Shown here piece after piece: positions 1-11,683 of a stretch of 64,000 bases of DNA. The stretch spans positions 17,203,067-17,267,066 of the forward strand of contig CM025854.1 in the NCBI GenBank assembly GCA_003952965.2, in the 5' to 3' direction. The stretch is from Morella rubra (taxonomy: Eukaryota > Streptophyta > Magnoliopsida > Fagales > Myricaceae). Position numbers and translations under genes: made by a program. The number at the start of each line of letters is the position of its first letter. Within the stretch, counting starts at the first letter, position 1. The notes below the pieces were generated by a model, which saw nothing but the letters and a program-made list of their open reading frames with translations, had not been told where the DNA came from and did no database searches.

Positions 1-450
1 GCATCGAATTCAAACAAATACCTTTTACTCATAAATGATCAAGTAATCTGCCACGAAATTTCTGAGAACAATTCTTCAAGCAGACTAGCAATGGGACATG
101 AGATAGCACCTTCTTTTCTTGGCCAACAAATGTAGAGGTACCTGAAATACTTTGAAAATTCTGACATGAGATAGCACCTTCTTGTATTGTTCAGTGCAAA
201 CAACAACTCTGAAAAAATTGAAAGGAAAAAAGGAATAGAGATACAATTCCTCAAACCTTAAATATCATGGGAATTTTGGGCTTTACTATGGGATTGACCA
301 AAACTCCCACTCTTACGTGATATAGATCATACCTCTTCACTACCAACAAGATTTCCTAAAATTGGTATGATCGATCAACAAACTCGATGAGGAGAACCCT
401 TGCTACTTATTTCTGTTGCGAGTGTTCTCCATAAATGCCTCTGAGAAAGG
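1..450. other. 3' flank of Apollo copy A
   Basis: This non-coding sequence lies downstream of the minus-strand Apollo copy A. It matches the downstream flanks of the other copies near 43,440, 48,400 and 53,300, for example the shared stretch around the words ggacatgagatagcacc. The homology reaches the window edge, so the duplicated unit continues outside the window. No gene is seen here. Confidence 0.7.
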
Positions 451-2801
451 TTAAACAACTCGATCAAGTGCGGCGCACAATTTGCTTGGTGCAACTACTT
501 TTATGATGAGTAAGAACACTACACAATCAGTACATTCATTTTCCACAATCTTTGCACCACGCTGTAGTCGTCTTAATGCACTCGTCCTACTCACACGAAT
601 ACCTGAGTATCTAACCTTCACAGTCCTTCCTCTTTCCCACTCTGACTCGGCAGAAGCACCTTTGCTGAAGGTAGCTCTGGTCCAGACAGTTGGAGCTCTT
701 TCACCTTTCTCTTTTCTCATATGTTTCCAATGTAACCTTTGAGCTGGTTGGTTGGCTCGACAAAGACGGCTGGTTGCTACAGAGGATTGATGTAGCAAGT
801 AGATGAAGAGACAATACCTTTGATGTTGGTTGGCTGTACAAGTTTTATAAAATCCTGTAACTCCGCAAAGCATGAGTGATCCGAGTAGGGAACAGAGTAG
901 CTGTATTCATTTAACTTTTCCACATACTGCAAATCACCATTTTGCTTATCAGTATGGCTCCCACTGCCTCCACTCCACGGAAGAGAACCAAAAGGTTTGT
1001 CATGTCTTTCGAGAGGTTTCACGACCCATGGAAGACCAGATGGCATAATGCCAATTGTTGGGCGCATTGCATTTAGAAACTCTAATGTTTCAGTACTGAA
1101 ACTGTAACGAGGAACAGCTCGCACTCTCGTAAGAGAAGTCTTGGTTGTGAATATATCATGGAAGCCAAGAAGGTGCATAGTTTGCAAGCGTTCAGGCCAC
1201 AACCAAATCTATAATGGAAAAAACAAGATAATATAGTGAAAACGAACGAACAGGAAGAAAATAAGAACAAAAAAGCAAGATAAAGGTGTCGGCACTTGCA
1301 AGTAACAGTTTAATTTTCCTAGGGAAAAAGTTAGTAATTAAGCATATCAACATACTTTGTTTTTCCTATGGCAAGCATATCAACATACCTATAGTGATAT
1401 GATTACCGACCCATTTTATGTTTCCCAGATAGCTCATGGGATTTTGACAATCTCATACGAATTAATAGTTCAAAATCCAGTTTTACCTCCTCATAAATGG
1501 GCAGGAACAGACCTTTGTTTTAAGTGCATGTGAAATGCGGAGAAGAAGATCTTCTATCCCCAAAGTGTCAATCCCAATGATGATGTCATGCTTTGGGTGA
1601 GAGGCAATGATATTGACAACCTGTAACCAGCCATCACGTTATTAACCAGCGAAATAAACTTTTTTTAGTACTTAAGTAAATTCGTATGCTATTTGATAGA
1701 GCCTAAACAAGGGAGTGCTAGTCATTTATACCGGGCAAGCTCTACTGTTGCTTTTAACGAAGATATACCGTTTTGCTTTCGCAGAGTAGCAACAATGTTA
1801 AGATATTTGCAGCAAACAAGTACATAAGACTGTATCATGCGATCCAGGCAAACCAAAACAACCTCTCATAAAAATACTTGAGAGTACCTGCTGAGCAACA
1901 ATTTCTCGAGATGAAAAAGCATATGATGGATTGCAATACGTGTTATCCAAGTAAAGGATGTCCACTACATCGTCCTTGAGAGCATTGAGGAGCATTGTCC
2001 TAGCTATTTTCGTCTCCTTATTAGTTAAACTCTCCACGAAACAAGAACATAACTGCACCTGATGGATAGAGAAAATCAAATATAAAACTAACAATTAATT
2101 TCTACAATTATACAGTTCAAATGAATATCTCAAAATAGCTACTCCTTGACATGTGTACAAATTACAAGCATCATCCAACACAACAAGAATGAGGGCAAGC
2201 ACATTAATCTACACATGCGAGCACTTGCCACAGACGGCAGACCCAGATCAAATCAAGAATCAATCAGAAATAGAACTCGCAGTTTGAATTGTTTACAAGA
2301 ACTTCCTCTTTCTTTACGTGTAGATAATCCATAAAGCAAAGTAAATTCTATCCGAGACACAATAAATTAGTAGAAAACTTGAATACTCGGAACAGATTTA
2401 TATTCTTCAAGAAACCTGAACCAAGCAATTGGTTAGCAATTAAGCAACACCGCAGCAGAAATTTTTCCTACTTTTTTTTTCCCTTCCGATATGGTGACAT
2501 TTACCAGGACAATGGTGAGCGTCGATGGCGATGACCTCGACAACGGACTTCGCTCCGGAGGAGGAGGAGGGAGAGACAAGAGAGAGGGAATGCCACGCGC
2601 CGACGTCAAGGACGCGGAGCAAGGACATTTTGAAGTCCCGAACTTTAAGGGGAAGAGCCTGGCAGTGAGACGGGAGCAATAGATCGGACCCTTGGCCCAG
2701 GTGGAGGACAGGTTTTGGGTGTGGTCGGAGTGGAGATGGGTCACGAAGTAGGCCTGGCTATAGCCTGTCCACCGGTCCACCGTGATCAGGCCCTTTTCCA
2801 T
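451..2801 (-). pseudogene. 5' exonuclease Apollo / SNM1-like DNA-repair metallo-beta-lactamase, copy A (decayed)
   Basis: The family consists of nuclear 5' exonucleases of the SNM1/Pso2 group (metallo-beta-lactamase plus beta-CASP fold) that act in DNA interstrand-crosslink and telomere-end repair. Four exons can be placed by GT-AG borders and by comparison with the intact copy at 53,790-56,034: 2505-2801, 1888-2058, 1513-1620 and 1208 downward. Exon 1 starts MEKGLITVDRWTGYSQAYF and carries HLHSDH, the metal-binding HxHxDH motif. Exon 4 starts IWLWPERLQTMHLLGF. Three breaks are visible. A 1 bp deletion near 2,640 shifts exon 1. About 40 bp of exon 2 are missing, removing the TGDFRWE motif and shifting frame. 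A TAG follows CYINPL in exon 4. I infer a pseudogene. Confidence 0.85.
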
Positions 2802-4176
2802 AGTACACCACGGTCGTTTTCTGGGCGGCAGAGCCGTCGCCGAGATGAGGACGGGGAGGCAGGGAGAGCTTTTTTTGTATTGGCGGATAGATGGCTGTTT
2901 TCAAAATTTGGAATTTTGAAGCAGTTGGGAGTTTATAGCTGGTGTCGGGAGTTGTACGGGAGGGAATGCGGCATGTGGATGGTCACATGGATCACAAGTC
3001 CACATAGGGGCAGACGCTGATGGGCGTGCGCAATGTTTTGTTTTTTTATTAGTCCATTCCTGTATTTTTCTTTTTTCTTTTTTCTTTTTAATTTGGGTGG
3101 CATCCTTTATCATTATCAATATTGGAACATTCAAGACTGTTCCACACCTGTAGAGCCACCTCGCACGGGGTCGATCCGGTGGTTTCGCAATCGGAAGCAA
3201 CCACACCAACGACAGAGCAAGGTGGAGGTAAGCGCACTACTGGTGGGTCTAGTGGTTTCTGTCGTAGCAGGAGAAGGAATCCGTGACAAATCTAAAGCAT
3301 TTGTGGAGATATATCACATCCGCGCGGTGGGTTCGAAGAAAAGTAAGGAAGAAAAACACTAAAAGGATCTCGCGAGAGTTGTGATGGGTTAGATTTTACT
3401 TGGTCCAATTAGCTTATAAACCCAAGTTGCAAGGAAGATAAAAGAAGAGGGAGCTAGCCCGGCCATTGCCAAAAGCAACTGGCCCACCCAAGGGGGATAA
3501 AGCCTAAAAGTGGCCATGCTACAAACACCCTCAGGCCTGCTTGGTCCAAACCTCTGTAAAGCACTCACTCATCGAGGTAAGGTCTCATTTTCCCCGAAAA
3601 AGGAGGCCACCGCTCTAATTTATATCATATCAGCTAGTGTTCAACAAGAGGAAGAAATTGCCATTGGCCCACAAGCAGCACAGTATGTGATAATATGAAG
3701 AGATGAGCCTCCTTTAGAATGGGCGTAAAATGGAGGTCATACTTACCGATCACTTCACCGACCTACCTCAAGGCAAAGGGCCATCCCCCTGGGGAAGGGA
3801 ACCCCGGATGTCATCTCAAGAAAAAATCTCTCTCTAGGTGCTTGGAGGAAATAGCATATAAGTGAGAGGAGGTGTACGGGACAAAGGTAAGTTCTCTCTT
3901 ACAATTCAATATATGTCTTTACGATACTTTAGAAACTAACTTCATTATCGGAGGCTACCTTCGGGGGGGCTTCCCCTCCCTCTTCACCTTATATTTGTGC
4001 AAGCCTTTATCATCTCGAGGATTCTCCTGGAAGCCCATCGCTGGCTTGGAAATCTGGGATTTTTTTGACGTTATCAGGTTGATGAATGAGGTGCACACAC
4101 TAACTATGGAGGAGTTGCCATAGTGAGGATTTTTTTGGAAACGTTGCCATTTTAAAACGGTTGTGCGGACTTCTTG
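2802..4176. other. 5' flank of Apollo copy A and unassigned intergenic sequence
   Basis: From 2,802 to about 3,110 the sequence is homologous to the upstream flank of Apollo copy D (56,035-56,390). It includes the GTTTATAGCTGG stretch and a T-rich tract, and should contain the old promoter and 5' UTR. From 3,365 to about 3,950 the sequence is GC-richer. It has an AT box (GCATATAAGTGAG, about 3,853) followed by a GT-like start of leader, which resembles part of a retrotransposon LTR, but I see no terminal repeats or coding sequence. No gene can be called. Confidence 0.5.
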
Positions 4177-4203
4177 AGTGTGACGTGTGGACGGCATTGG
4201 CAT

Positions 4204-4830
4204 TATACACCATCGCTTAATTTAAGATATATACTTGTGTTTATGTGTTTTGAACTACGTCGTTTTTTGTTAAACATTTGTCGCGTGCGGACGTTGATCC
4301 GTTATACGCTGTCGTTTTGTTTAGGATATAAACACAAGTTAAAAATTTATTTTTAGGAGTATTTTTGTTGCGGACGGTTAGTCTAGCATGCGCACGTGTG
4401 TTTACTAAACTAGGTCGTTTTATTAGCCATTCGGATGGCTTCTTTTTGCGTACGGACATTGATATGTTATATGCTGTCGTTTTGTTTATGATACATATGT
4501 TTCAAATTTATTTTTTAGGAGTATTTTTGCTGCGGATAGTTATCTTAGCATGCACACGTATATTCCTTAGAACTAGGTCATTTCATTAGACGTTTGGACG
4601 GCTTCTATGTGCGTGTGGGCGTTGTTCAAGTATACGCTGTTGTTTTGTTTAGGATATATACACATGTTAAAAATTTATTTTTTAAGAATTATTTTTGTTG
4701 TGGACGGTTATGCTAGCATGCACACGTTTGTTCCCCAAAACTAGGTCGTTTTATGCGACGTTCGGACGACTAAGAAGCGTTCGGACGGTTCTTTCGATTA
4801 GGCGGCATCTTTTTATATGCTGTGCGAATG
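4204..4830 (+). repeat. Tandem repeat, period about 164 bp
   Basis: The phrase GCTGTCGTTTTGTTTA recurs with minor changes at about 4,309, 4,473 and 4,637, an exact 164 bp step. Each unit also carries TAGCATGCACACG, AACTAGGTCGTTTT and a CGGACG-type word. A shortened unit precedes (from about 4,204) and a partial unit follows (about 4,813). It sits at the left end of the motif-array element. Confidence 0.8.
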
Positions 4831-4949
4831 CTATGTGACACCGTGCAAACGGTTTTAACTAACAGTTTATTTGTTTTTGTCTTTTTTTACAGATTAAGAA
4901 ATGTCTAAAAGCCAAAATTCGTCATCTACCTTTGAGTTAGGAGGATTAT

Positions 4950-6052
4950 ATGACGCAAGAGGAGCAGTAACGGGTTGAGATCCTCAGCCGATTGGTTATC
5001 ATAGAGCGTGCGGTCGTAATTACTAACTTCGAGGAAATGAAGTATATGGGCCGGAGTATCGGCGATATTATGGACGACCAGGGTTGGATCGGGCATTTGA
5101 AGAGAGAAGGCGTAGCATCTGTAGATATGGTCCAAGAGTTTTACACAGCACTGCTAGATGTTGTCGATCTTGATGCACCTGGATGGACTGTCACTGTACA
5201 CGAGGTGACCTTTCAGTTGTCAGCAGACATTCTAGCGGCATTTATGGGGATGCAAAGGCCAATTAGAGCATTCCTTGCAGTGGAGATGGGGAACAAGCCA
5301 CATACGGAAGACATCTTTCGTACATTCACAGGCCGGGACGTGGTGGTCGTCGGACCCTTCGTAGGATAGAAGTACATGCTTCCATTCTGGCGTATTCTGC
5401 ACCTCATCTTCACCTACGACACGACAGAGTGTCCTATAGCAAGAGGTGAGCTGATGATGTTCATGGCTAGAGGAGGTATTGTGGATTTTCTGTTGTACGT
5501 TTTCATGATTTTTTGGTCTGAAGTGAAGATCATTTTATGTTGTTGCATTATCGTACAGTCTACTCCTGACACACTTACTCCATAGTGCGGGCTGCACTGA
5601 TAGTCAAGACAAGGAAAGGAAGGCACTTCTCGGTCCCACCTGTCAAACCACTTTGAGCCGTTCTAAAGCTTAGATTAGGCGACAACTGCTACCGAGGGCT
5701 CCTGCTCCCGGAGAGCTGCAACCATAAGAGGTGCCCCCTCGTCGTGATGTCAGGGAGAGTTCTACTTATCGGATATAGATAGAGATACCAGCTTGGGCCG
5801 ATGTTTGGATGACGGACCTGAAAGAGATGGTTAAGACTGCTATTTCATTGACGCATTAGTTGTGCTTCGACTTGAGGGTCCGTGTGACCTCTATGGAGAC
5901 TTAGATGACGGGATTGCAGCCATTTATCAATACCACTCCGAGCACCTTGCGTGTGATGTGGAGGAGGTTGAACACCATTGAGGATCAACTAGAGAAGATG
6001 AGCGAGTCTACGGGGGACGGATCCACTAACCTCGATCCGCAGCATGATTAGG
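4950..6052 (+). pseudogene. Decayed transposon-type protein, putative plant transposon protein domain, with C-terminal coiled coil
   Basis: An ATG at 4,950 opens MTQEEQ, then an in-frame TAA at 4,968. The same frame continues through RVEILSRLVIIERAVVITN to a TAG at 5,367, then KYMLPFWRILHLIFTYD until 5,585. The segment with WIGHLKREGV, EFYTALLDV, GWTVTVHEVTFQLSADIL and AAFMGMQRP resembles the domain called putative plant transposon protein, found in many uncharacterised plant repeat genes. That match is from memory of its pattern (EFYANL..., gW.V.VRG..v.fs...in..lg). After a likely intron, decayed sequence near 5,880-6,040 encodes a helical stretch ending before TAG at 6,049. No function is known. 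Confidence 0.5.
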
Positions 6053-6718
6053 ACTTTATTTATAGTTTTATTTCACACTATGTTTTTTGGATATTTATGT
6101 TTGTCCTGGATATTTATTTTGGGTTTGTATTTTGGATATTTACGTTGATTTTGTTTTATGATGGTTATTATGCATCTTTTTTTATTATGGTTTACTATTT
6201 ACCTTTGACGGTTTGGATATGTTAATACTTTAAATGTAATGTTCATGATTTGTTACTTGGAATGTTATTAACTGTAACACTTAGAATATTATGTTAAAAT
6301 TTAAGATGAAATACATAAGTAATTAATTTATAAATTTAAAAGGATATGTTTAATGTAATTTATGTAGATAGGTAGCGTTCTGACGTCTGTTTAACTGTTT
6401 GGATGGTTGTTGTATAAGCGATGTTGTTTATTCAACGAAAAATGGTATTGTGCTTTCGAAATGAGTTGTCCGCACGGTTTGCTGGCCTGTGCGGACGTGA
6501 ATCGTCTAATATAACATTGTTGAGTTGGATGTAAAACGGTGTCGTTGACTGGTTCGAACAATTTATTGGATTTAATTTGTAAATGTCGGGATGCCGTCGA
6601 AATTGTGGTTAACAGTCCGGATGGCTACGAAATTATTGGCGGTAAATTTTCACACCATAATTTTTGAGGGATAGCGTCCGGACATCACTTATAACCATCT
6701 GGGCATGTTTTTCGCAGA

Positions 6719-8030
6719 ATGAAGAGGCCGAAACCCAAAAACTGATGTTCATTTGGCAACTCTCCTAAAAACACTCAAAATCCTTTTCAATTCATCCTAA
6801 CTCCAATTTCTTCTTAAAAAGTCATTTGAATGGTTAATGAGGAGGTTCAAGCATAGATTGCTCAGCTTTAGGTGGATTGGAGCACATCTTTCTCGAATTA
6901 TTTACGGTTTAAGGGTTTTCAGCTTAATTTCAAATTTGATGTTTTTTCGATTCTAAAGGTTCTTTCAATGCATCTAACAACTTCAATGGTTGTTGTATTG
7001 TAGGAAGTCAATGTAAAGGGTGCAGCTTTGAGCGATTTAGAAGCATTGTGTGATTTGGAAGCTTTGAAAGGTACGGTGTTTTACGGTTTTGTGGGTTTTG
7101 AGTAAAAATGTATTGTTTTGCTTGATTTTTTATTGTTTAATGTTTTGGGTAGCTTAGAAACATGTTTGGTGTTGATTGGGTGCGAAAATGGTGATGTAAA
7201 ACGGCTGTTTTTGGGATTGAAATGCATATGTGGGCAAGTGATTGTTGAAGGATCTATTCTTCGACAATTGCAGTCCGGACGTTCACTGTAGTCATCCGAA
7301 CAATTTTTTAGGGTAATTCAAACCGTTCAGATGTCCTTCAGGGCATGTAGACATAGCTTCATGAAACGAAATCTTTTTAGTTTTGGCAGTGCAAACAGTT
7401 GTGAATCCGTCTAGACGGTTATGCGTGTTTTGTTTTGCATTTAGTACTCCTTAGACCTGTTTGGGAATTACTGAGTGTTTTAGTTGTCGAACGTGAGATA
7501 ATTCTCGAATTGTCTAAGTTATGGACAGTTTGGGATTATAATATCTATAATGTACGTAAATGTTCTGGTCATTGTGCGTGACGTAGTTAAGAACAGTTTT
7601 TGGTGACGTTCAAACGGTTTTTGTAAGGTTGGCCACGGATCGCTCCAAGAAAAGTATCACCAGGGCCAAGGCACAGATAGAGCGACTAGCTTGGGCAGAA
7701 CCTATGGTAGTGGAGTTGAGGGAGAGCATCTAGACAACAATGAAGCCGATGCATACTTTGTGCATGGATCTTCATACTTACTTGACCACTCTGGAGAATA
7801 ATGTTGCTCTAATGGAGAGGGGTCTGAGAGATGAGGTGATTGCTATGCAGAACGAACTGACTTCCGTGATAGCACACGTGTCCCAGTTGTACCACTCTCT
7901 CAGTACCGTTTCGATACAGGTCCGGACATTCATCAAGCGGGTAGATAATGTGGAGGAGCAGTTGGAGCATGTTCGTGACGCCATCGGACAAGATCTCAAG
8001 GAGCCATCTCATCGTCATGATTCAGACTAG
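6719..8030 (+). pseudogene. Second decayed coding block with coiled-coil C-terminus
   Basis: The clearest part is an open stretch from 7,740 to 8,030. It starts MKPMHTLCMDLHTYLTTLE and ends DLKEPSHRHDSD, and is rich in heptad-like Leu, Val and Ile spacing, as expected of a coiled coil. Just before it, an in-frame TAG at 7,731 follows a segment reading like SKKSITRAKAQIERLAWAE (about 7,646-7,702). It resembles the C-terminal part of the block ending near 6,052, so the element may hold two related coding units or one gene with a long intron. An ATG at about 6,719 (MKRPKPKN) is a possible start. The function is not recognised. Confidence 0.35.
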
Positions 8031-8936
8031 TCTCTAACTTATGCTTTGCTAGTCTCCATCTTATGATTCAGACTAGTCTCCGGCTTATGTATTTTCGCTA
8101 TTATTTACTTATGTTTTGTTAGTCTCCAGCTTTTACTAGACTTTATGATTATGTTTTTCGTTTGGTATTTCTATGTTTGAAATTTAATTTTAATTATGCT
8201 TTTTCATTAGTCTCCAACTTGTACTTGATTTCGATTATGTATTTTATTTACTATTATATCGATTATATATTTGTAGACCATTATTAATTTTATCCTATAT
8301 TTAATATACTATCTTCACATTCATGTCTAAATTAATTTAAAATGCATAATTAAATAAATTAAATTTGAAGATTTCATATTATAATTTAAAACTGTCCAAA
8401 AGCATTAATAACGTCCAGACATCCATCTGATATGTTATTCTTCCGCACATAATAAAAAAACGTTTGCACGGATTACCATTGCATAACGTCTGAATGAAAT
8501 CCCATCGTCCTCACGTCCATATTTAAGCAACGTCTGCACATCCTACAACCGTTTGCACAATATATTTGTGGCATTTTCTTTTTTCTTAAAATAAAAACAA
8601 TAAGCGTCTGCACGTAGTTTATTAGCATGCACACGATATATATGCTGACAAAATTTATATTTTGACACAAAAATTCACTCTTGCACGGGTCATGCGAAGA
8701 GAAAAAAAAAAACAAAGAATCTATTACGTATTTATAATTGTCACCCAAAATGAAAACTGTCCGAACCAGCTAAGTTAGCATCCGGATGGTATTTCTTGAG
8801 AAACCTCATAAATTGTCACCCAAAGACTAGTGTGACATGCTTCTTCTATCAAATTAGGTGTCAAACAAATTTTGACACCAATAACTTTTGCTGACAAATT
8901 TTTAACTTTAGGTGACGAAAAATTTTGACAATAAAA

Positions 8937-8953
8937 CCTATTTTCTTGTATTG
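8937..8953 (+). repeat. CACTA-type right terminal inverted repeat (one mismatch)
   Basis: The 17 bp sequence CCTATTTTCTTGTATTG reads CAATACAAGAAAATAGG on the other strand. The frequent plant CACTA terminus is CACTACAAGAAAATAGG. Just inside lie the inverted words GGTGTCAAA and TTTGACACC, a further subterminal inverted repeat. Confidence 0.6.
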
Positions 8954-9593
8954 TTCCTAGTAGCTACTTTAAAAGAGAAGAATCAATTCATCATGCGAGA
9001 AGGATTATAAATAGAGTGTGAGACTTATTTTTCTAAGTTGGATAAGCAAAAATATAAGGATGTTTTTTTTTTCCTAAGAATCTTTGCATTCCATGAGTGA
9101 GTGAGCTTGGATTTAAATCTTGTCGTATGCAACTAAATCTTTAAATTAAATGATACTTGAGTTATGATACTAGTTCAAGTGTTCAGAGTTTTTTTATTGC
9201 GCTCTTAGCTCCGTCATTATATTTTCCAACTGTGTCATATTCATTTAAATTCGTTGTACAAAAATTGGATTCAACAAATTTTCTCATCACTACAAAAATA
9301 AATAAATAAAGAATATAAGCATCACAATAAAATTACATTATCAGGATTTTTCCAGTTCAAAGATTTTCAAAATTTGTGCTATCATTTATTTCCCTTGCCT
9401 ATAGAGACACATCCAAAATGTTTCATCTGTAATTTGATCATAGCATAATCAGTGGCGGAATCAGGACTAAATTTGAAGGGGAGAGAACTCCTAAGGAAAT
9501 GACAAAAAAAAAAAAAAAGTCCTACGTAATGAAAAAAATGTCTTTAAGAGTTAAAATATTAAAATTAAGAAGTAAAAATATTAAAAATATTGG
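8954..9593. other. AT-rich intergenic sequence
   Basis: No reading frame, RNA gene or repeat structure could be recognised. The segment contains poly-A and poly-T tracts (for example at 9,505-9,520) only. Confidence 0.6.
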
Positions 9594-11683
9594 AGTAATA
9601 GCATGATGTCAATTAGTGGTAATAGCATGAGTATAGTTTAGAGTAATAATTACGTCTCAGAGTTCTGTGTCTCTTATCATTCATATAATGACATTAAGTG
9701 AAGGCACTCTTGACACACAACATGCTATAAATTAAAACATAAATTTTTTTCAAGTGAATGGCAATGTCTCAAAGGTACCGAGTGGTTTTGAAGTAGACAG
9801 ACTATCTAAAGGTGTCGATTGAAAATAACTTCAGATAGTTATCCATGCATCTGGTGAAACTGGATTCAAGGTGAATACCTAAAAAGGGCTTATCCATTCA
9901 TCAGAATCAAAAATGTAGCAGTGATAAATTGGAAGCAAGTTTTATATACTTAGGAAAAAAAGGAAAAATAAAACAAGTTTTATATAGTTTTAATTATTAG
10001 GAACAATGAATTACAAATTTGATTTACTAAGATTAATGAGTAAATCACTAAGAGTGGCTAGTTGGCCTGGGCCTAATGGGTGTCGAGCTCAGACCAACTT
10101 ATGAAAAAAAAACATCTAAAATTTTTTTTTTTGGTGAAGCAATGGGTGTCGACCGCCTTAGTTAGCTACCCTGCTTCTGATGAGCATAATAAGCTCATGC
10201 ATGCGGCATTTCCGGTTCTTGTTGTAATCAGTTTTTTTTTTTTAAGAATCAGGACGCGCACGTAGTTGATGTTAGACCTTTCTAACTTAACGATGGATGT
10301 GTGGTTATCCTGAGCCTGCTTACAATTTCAGACACACTAAGACTAAAGGTTTGTTCACGAAAATAATAATAAAATAATTTATATTTTTAAAAAAAATATA
10401 ATTCAAATAATAAAATATATTTCTCTTTATCCGTGCGCTTAAGTTTTTGGGATAAATTATGGATTCACGTCTTTTTCCATTAAAATTATTTTCATTATAA
10501 TAAACATAAAAATTCCTTTAAATCATCACTCTCTACTTTTTTACCAACTCTTATAAATCAAAATTTTGGTCTACATATCAAAAATACAGGTTAATGTATA
10601 ACGAATAATACTATCATTGACCTCAGGGCCGCCAACCCAGCAGTTGGAAGGTCAGCCTCGAAATATTCGACGTATCAAGTTCAAGTCATTTGGGAGTGAG
10701 TTTGATCCTCTTGTTGTTAGGCAAGTCTTAGACTTAATGCGTACGGAGTTGTGGACCGATTTCGTGCACACCACCTGAAGGAAATTACCTAGTGGAGCAA
10801 ATTTAGGCCAGCAAGATAACTCTCCTAGTAGTTTAGGCTTTTGTTTTTGTCATGATACTATCATATAATCATGTGGCATACTTTTCATCTCAAAAACAAA
10901 ATACCAGTATAAATAAATATATTTTGGACACCATTTTTATGTAAGAACAGCGTGAAGCTGATATAAAGAAGGATCTGATATAAAAAGCATGACTTTTTTT
11001 GTTTTTGTAACAGCAAAGTACTTCTATTTGACCCGTAACTTGTATGTACTAATAATTAGCATGATTGAAACTCATTAACTCTGCTACGTTCCTTTCTTCT
11101 ATTTTTCTATTTTTTAGCTCATTTTTATTGATTATTTTGGAGAAAGAGAAAAGAATTCACACACCAAGGCTAAAGAAGTGACGTTATGTTTTTGGGAGTA
11201 AAGAGAAGTAGTTTATTCGGATATGCAATGAGTTAAATACAAGCAAAAGGGTAGAAACCCTTGTACACAAACCAATTAAACCATAAACGGTTTACAATAA
11301 AATTGGCACAGCCCATTCAAATACATATCAAACGTTGTACACTAAGGAGGTTGTCTAATTCACACACTATCTTCAAAAAGACCTAACTCTTGAAGAGGTG
11401 ATGTAGCCTTCTAAGTAACTCTCGAATCATTGTTATTACATGTGACAAAAAAAATTCTTGACTAATCTGAAAGAACGGGAAAATAGTTCACATATCTCAG
11501 AGGGCCAAGTAAGCTTTAGCAGCCAAAAGTATACTTTATATATCCGGATTTTTATGAGTTCTTCTAGCTTTTGCCTTTTCTTGCCTATTAAAGTTGTATG
11601 ATGGATGTTTTCTAATTTCTAATCATAGCCATCAAGTGGCATCATCCAAAAGGAGAGCCAGCCATACCAAACAAAACCAAAAC
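9594..11683 (+). repeat. Tandem non-coding unit, copy 1 (about 2.1 kb)
   Basis: This unit begins AGTAATAGCATGATGTCAAT and is followed directly by a second copy at 11,684. The two are closely similar through GAGGGCCAA (about 11,508 in this copy, 13,501 in the next), then only patchily similar to the shared word ACCAAACAAAACCAAAAC. Copy 1 contains sequence missing from copy 2 in several short blocks. No coding sequence is apparent. Confidence 0.8.

Larger units (their letters stand above)
4177..8953 (+). mobile_element. Degraded CACTA-like element with arrays of a CGGACG-type motif
   Basis: The right end at 8,937-8,953 reads CCTATTTTCTTGTATTG. The reverse complement of the common plant CACTA terminus CACTACAAGAAAATAGG differs from it by one base. 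No matching left end was found, so 4,177 is only where the motif array begins. A variable motif around tnCGGACGgtt or its reverse (for example GTGCGGACG, TTCGGACGG, GTCTGCACG) recurs densely at 4,177-4,860 and 8,400-8,780. It is sparser at 6,380-6,720 and 7,260-7,620. Two decayed coding blocks lie between. Short subterminal motif arrays are typical of CACTA elements, where the transposon-encoded TNPA protein binds them. Assignment to CACTA is inference. Confidence 0.5.

Noticed and set aside
3872-4589. Short ORFs around the left end of the motif-array element
   Set aside because: No domain, poor composition, and they overlap the tandem repeat.
4204-4830. CRISPR-like array
   Set aside because: The repeat period is 164 bp with degenerate units and no spacer structure; the DNA is from a plant.
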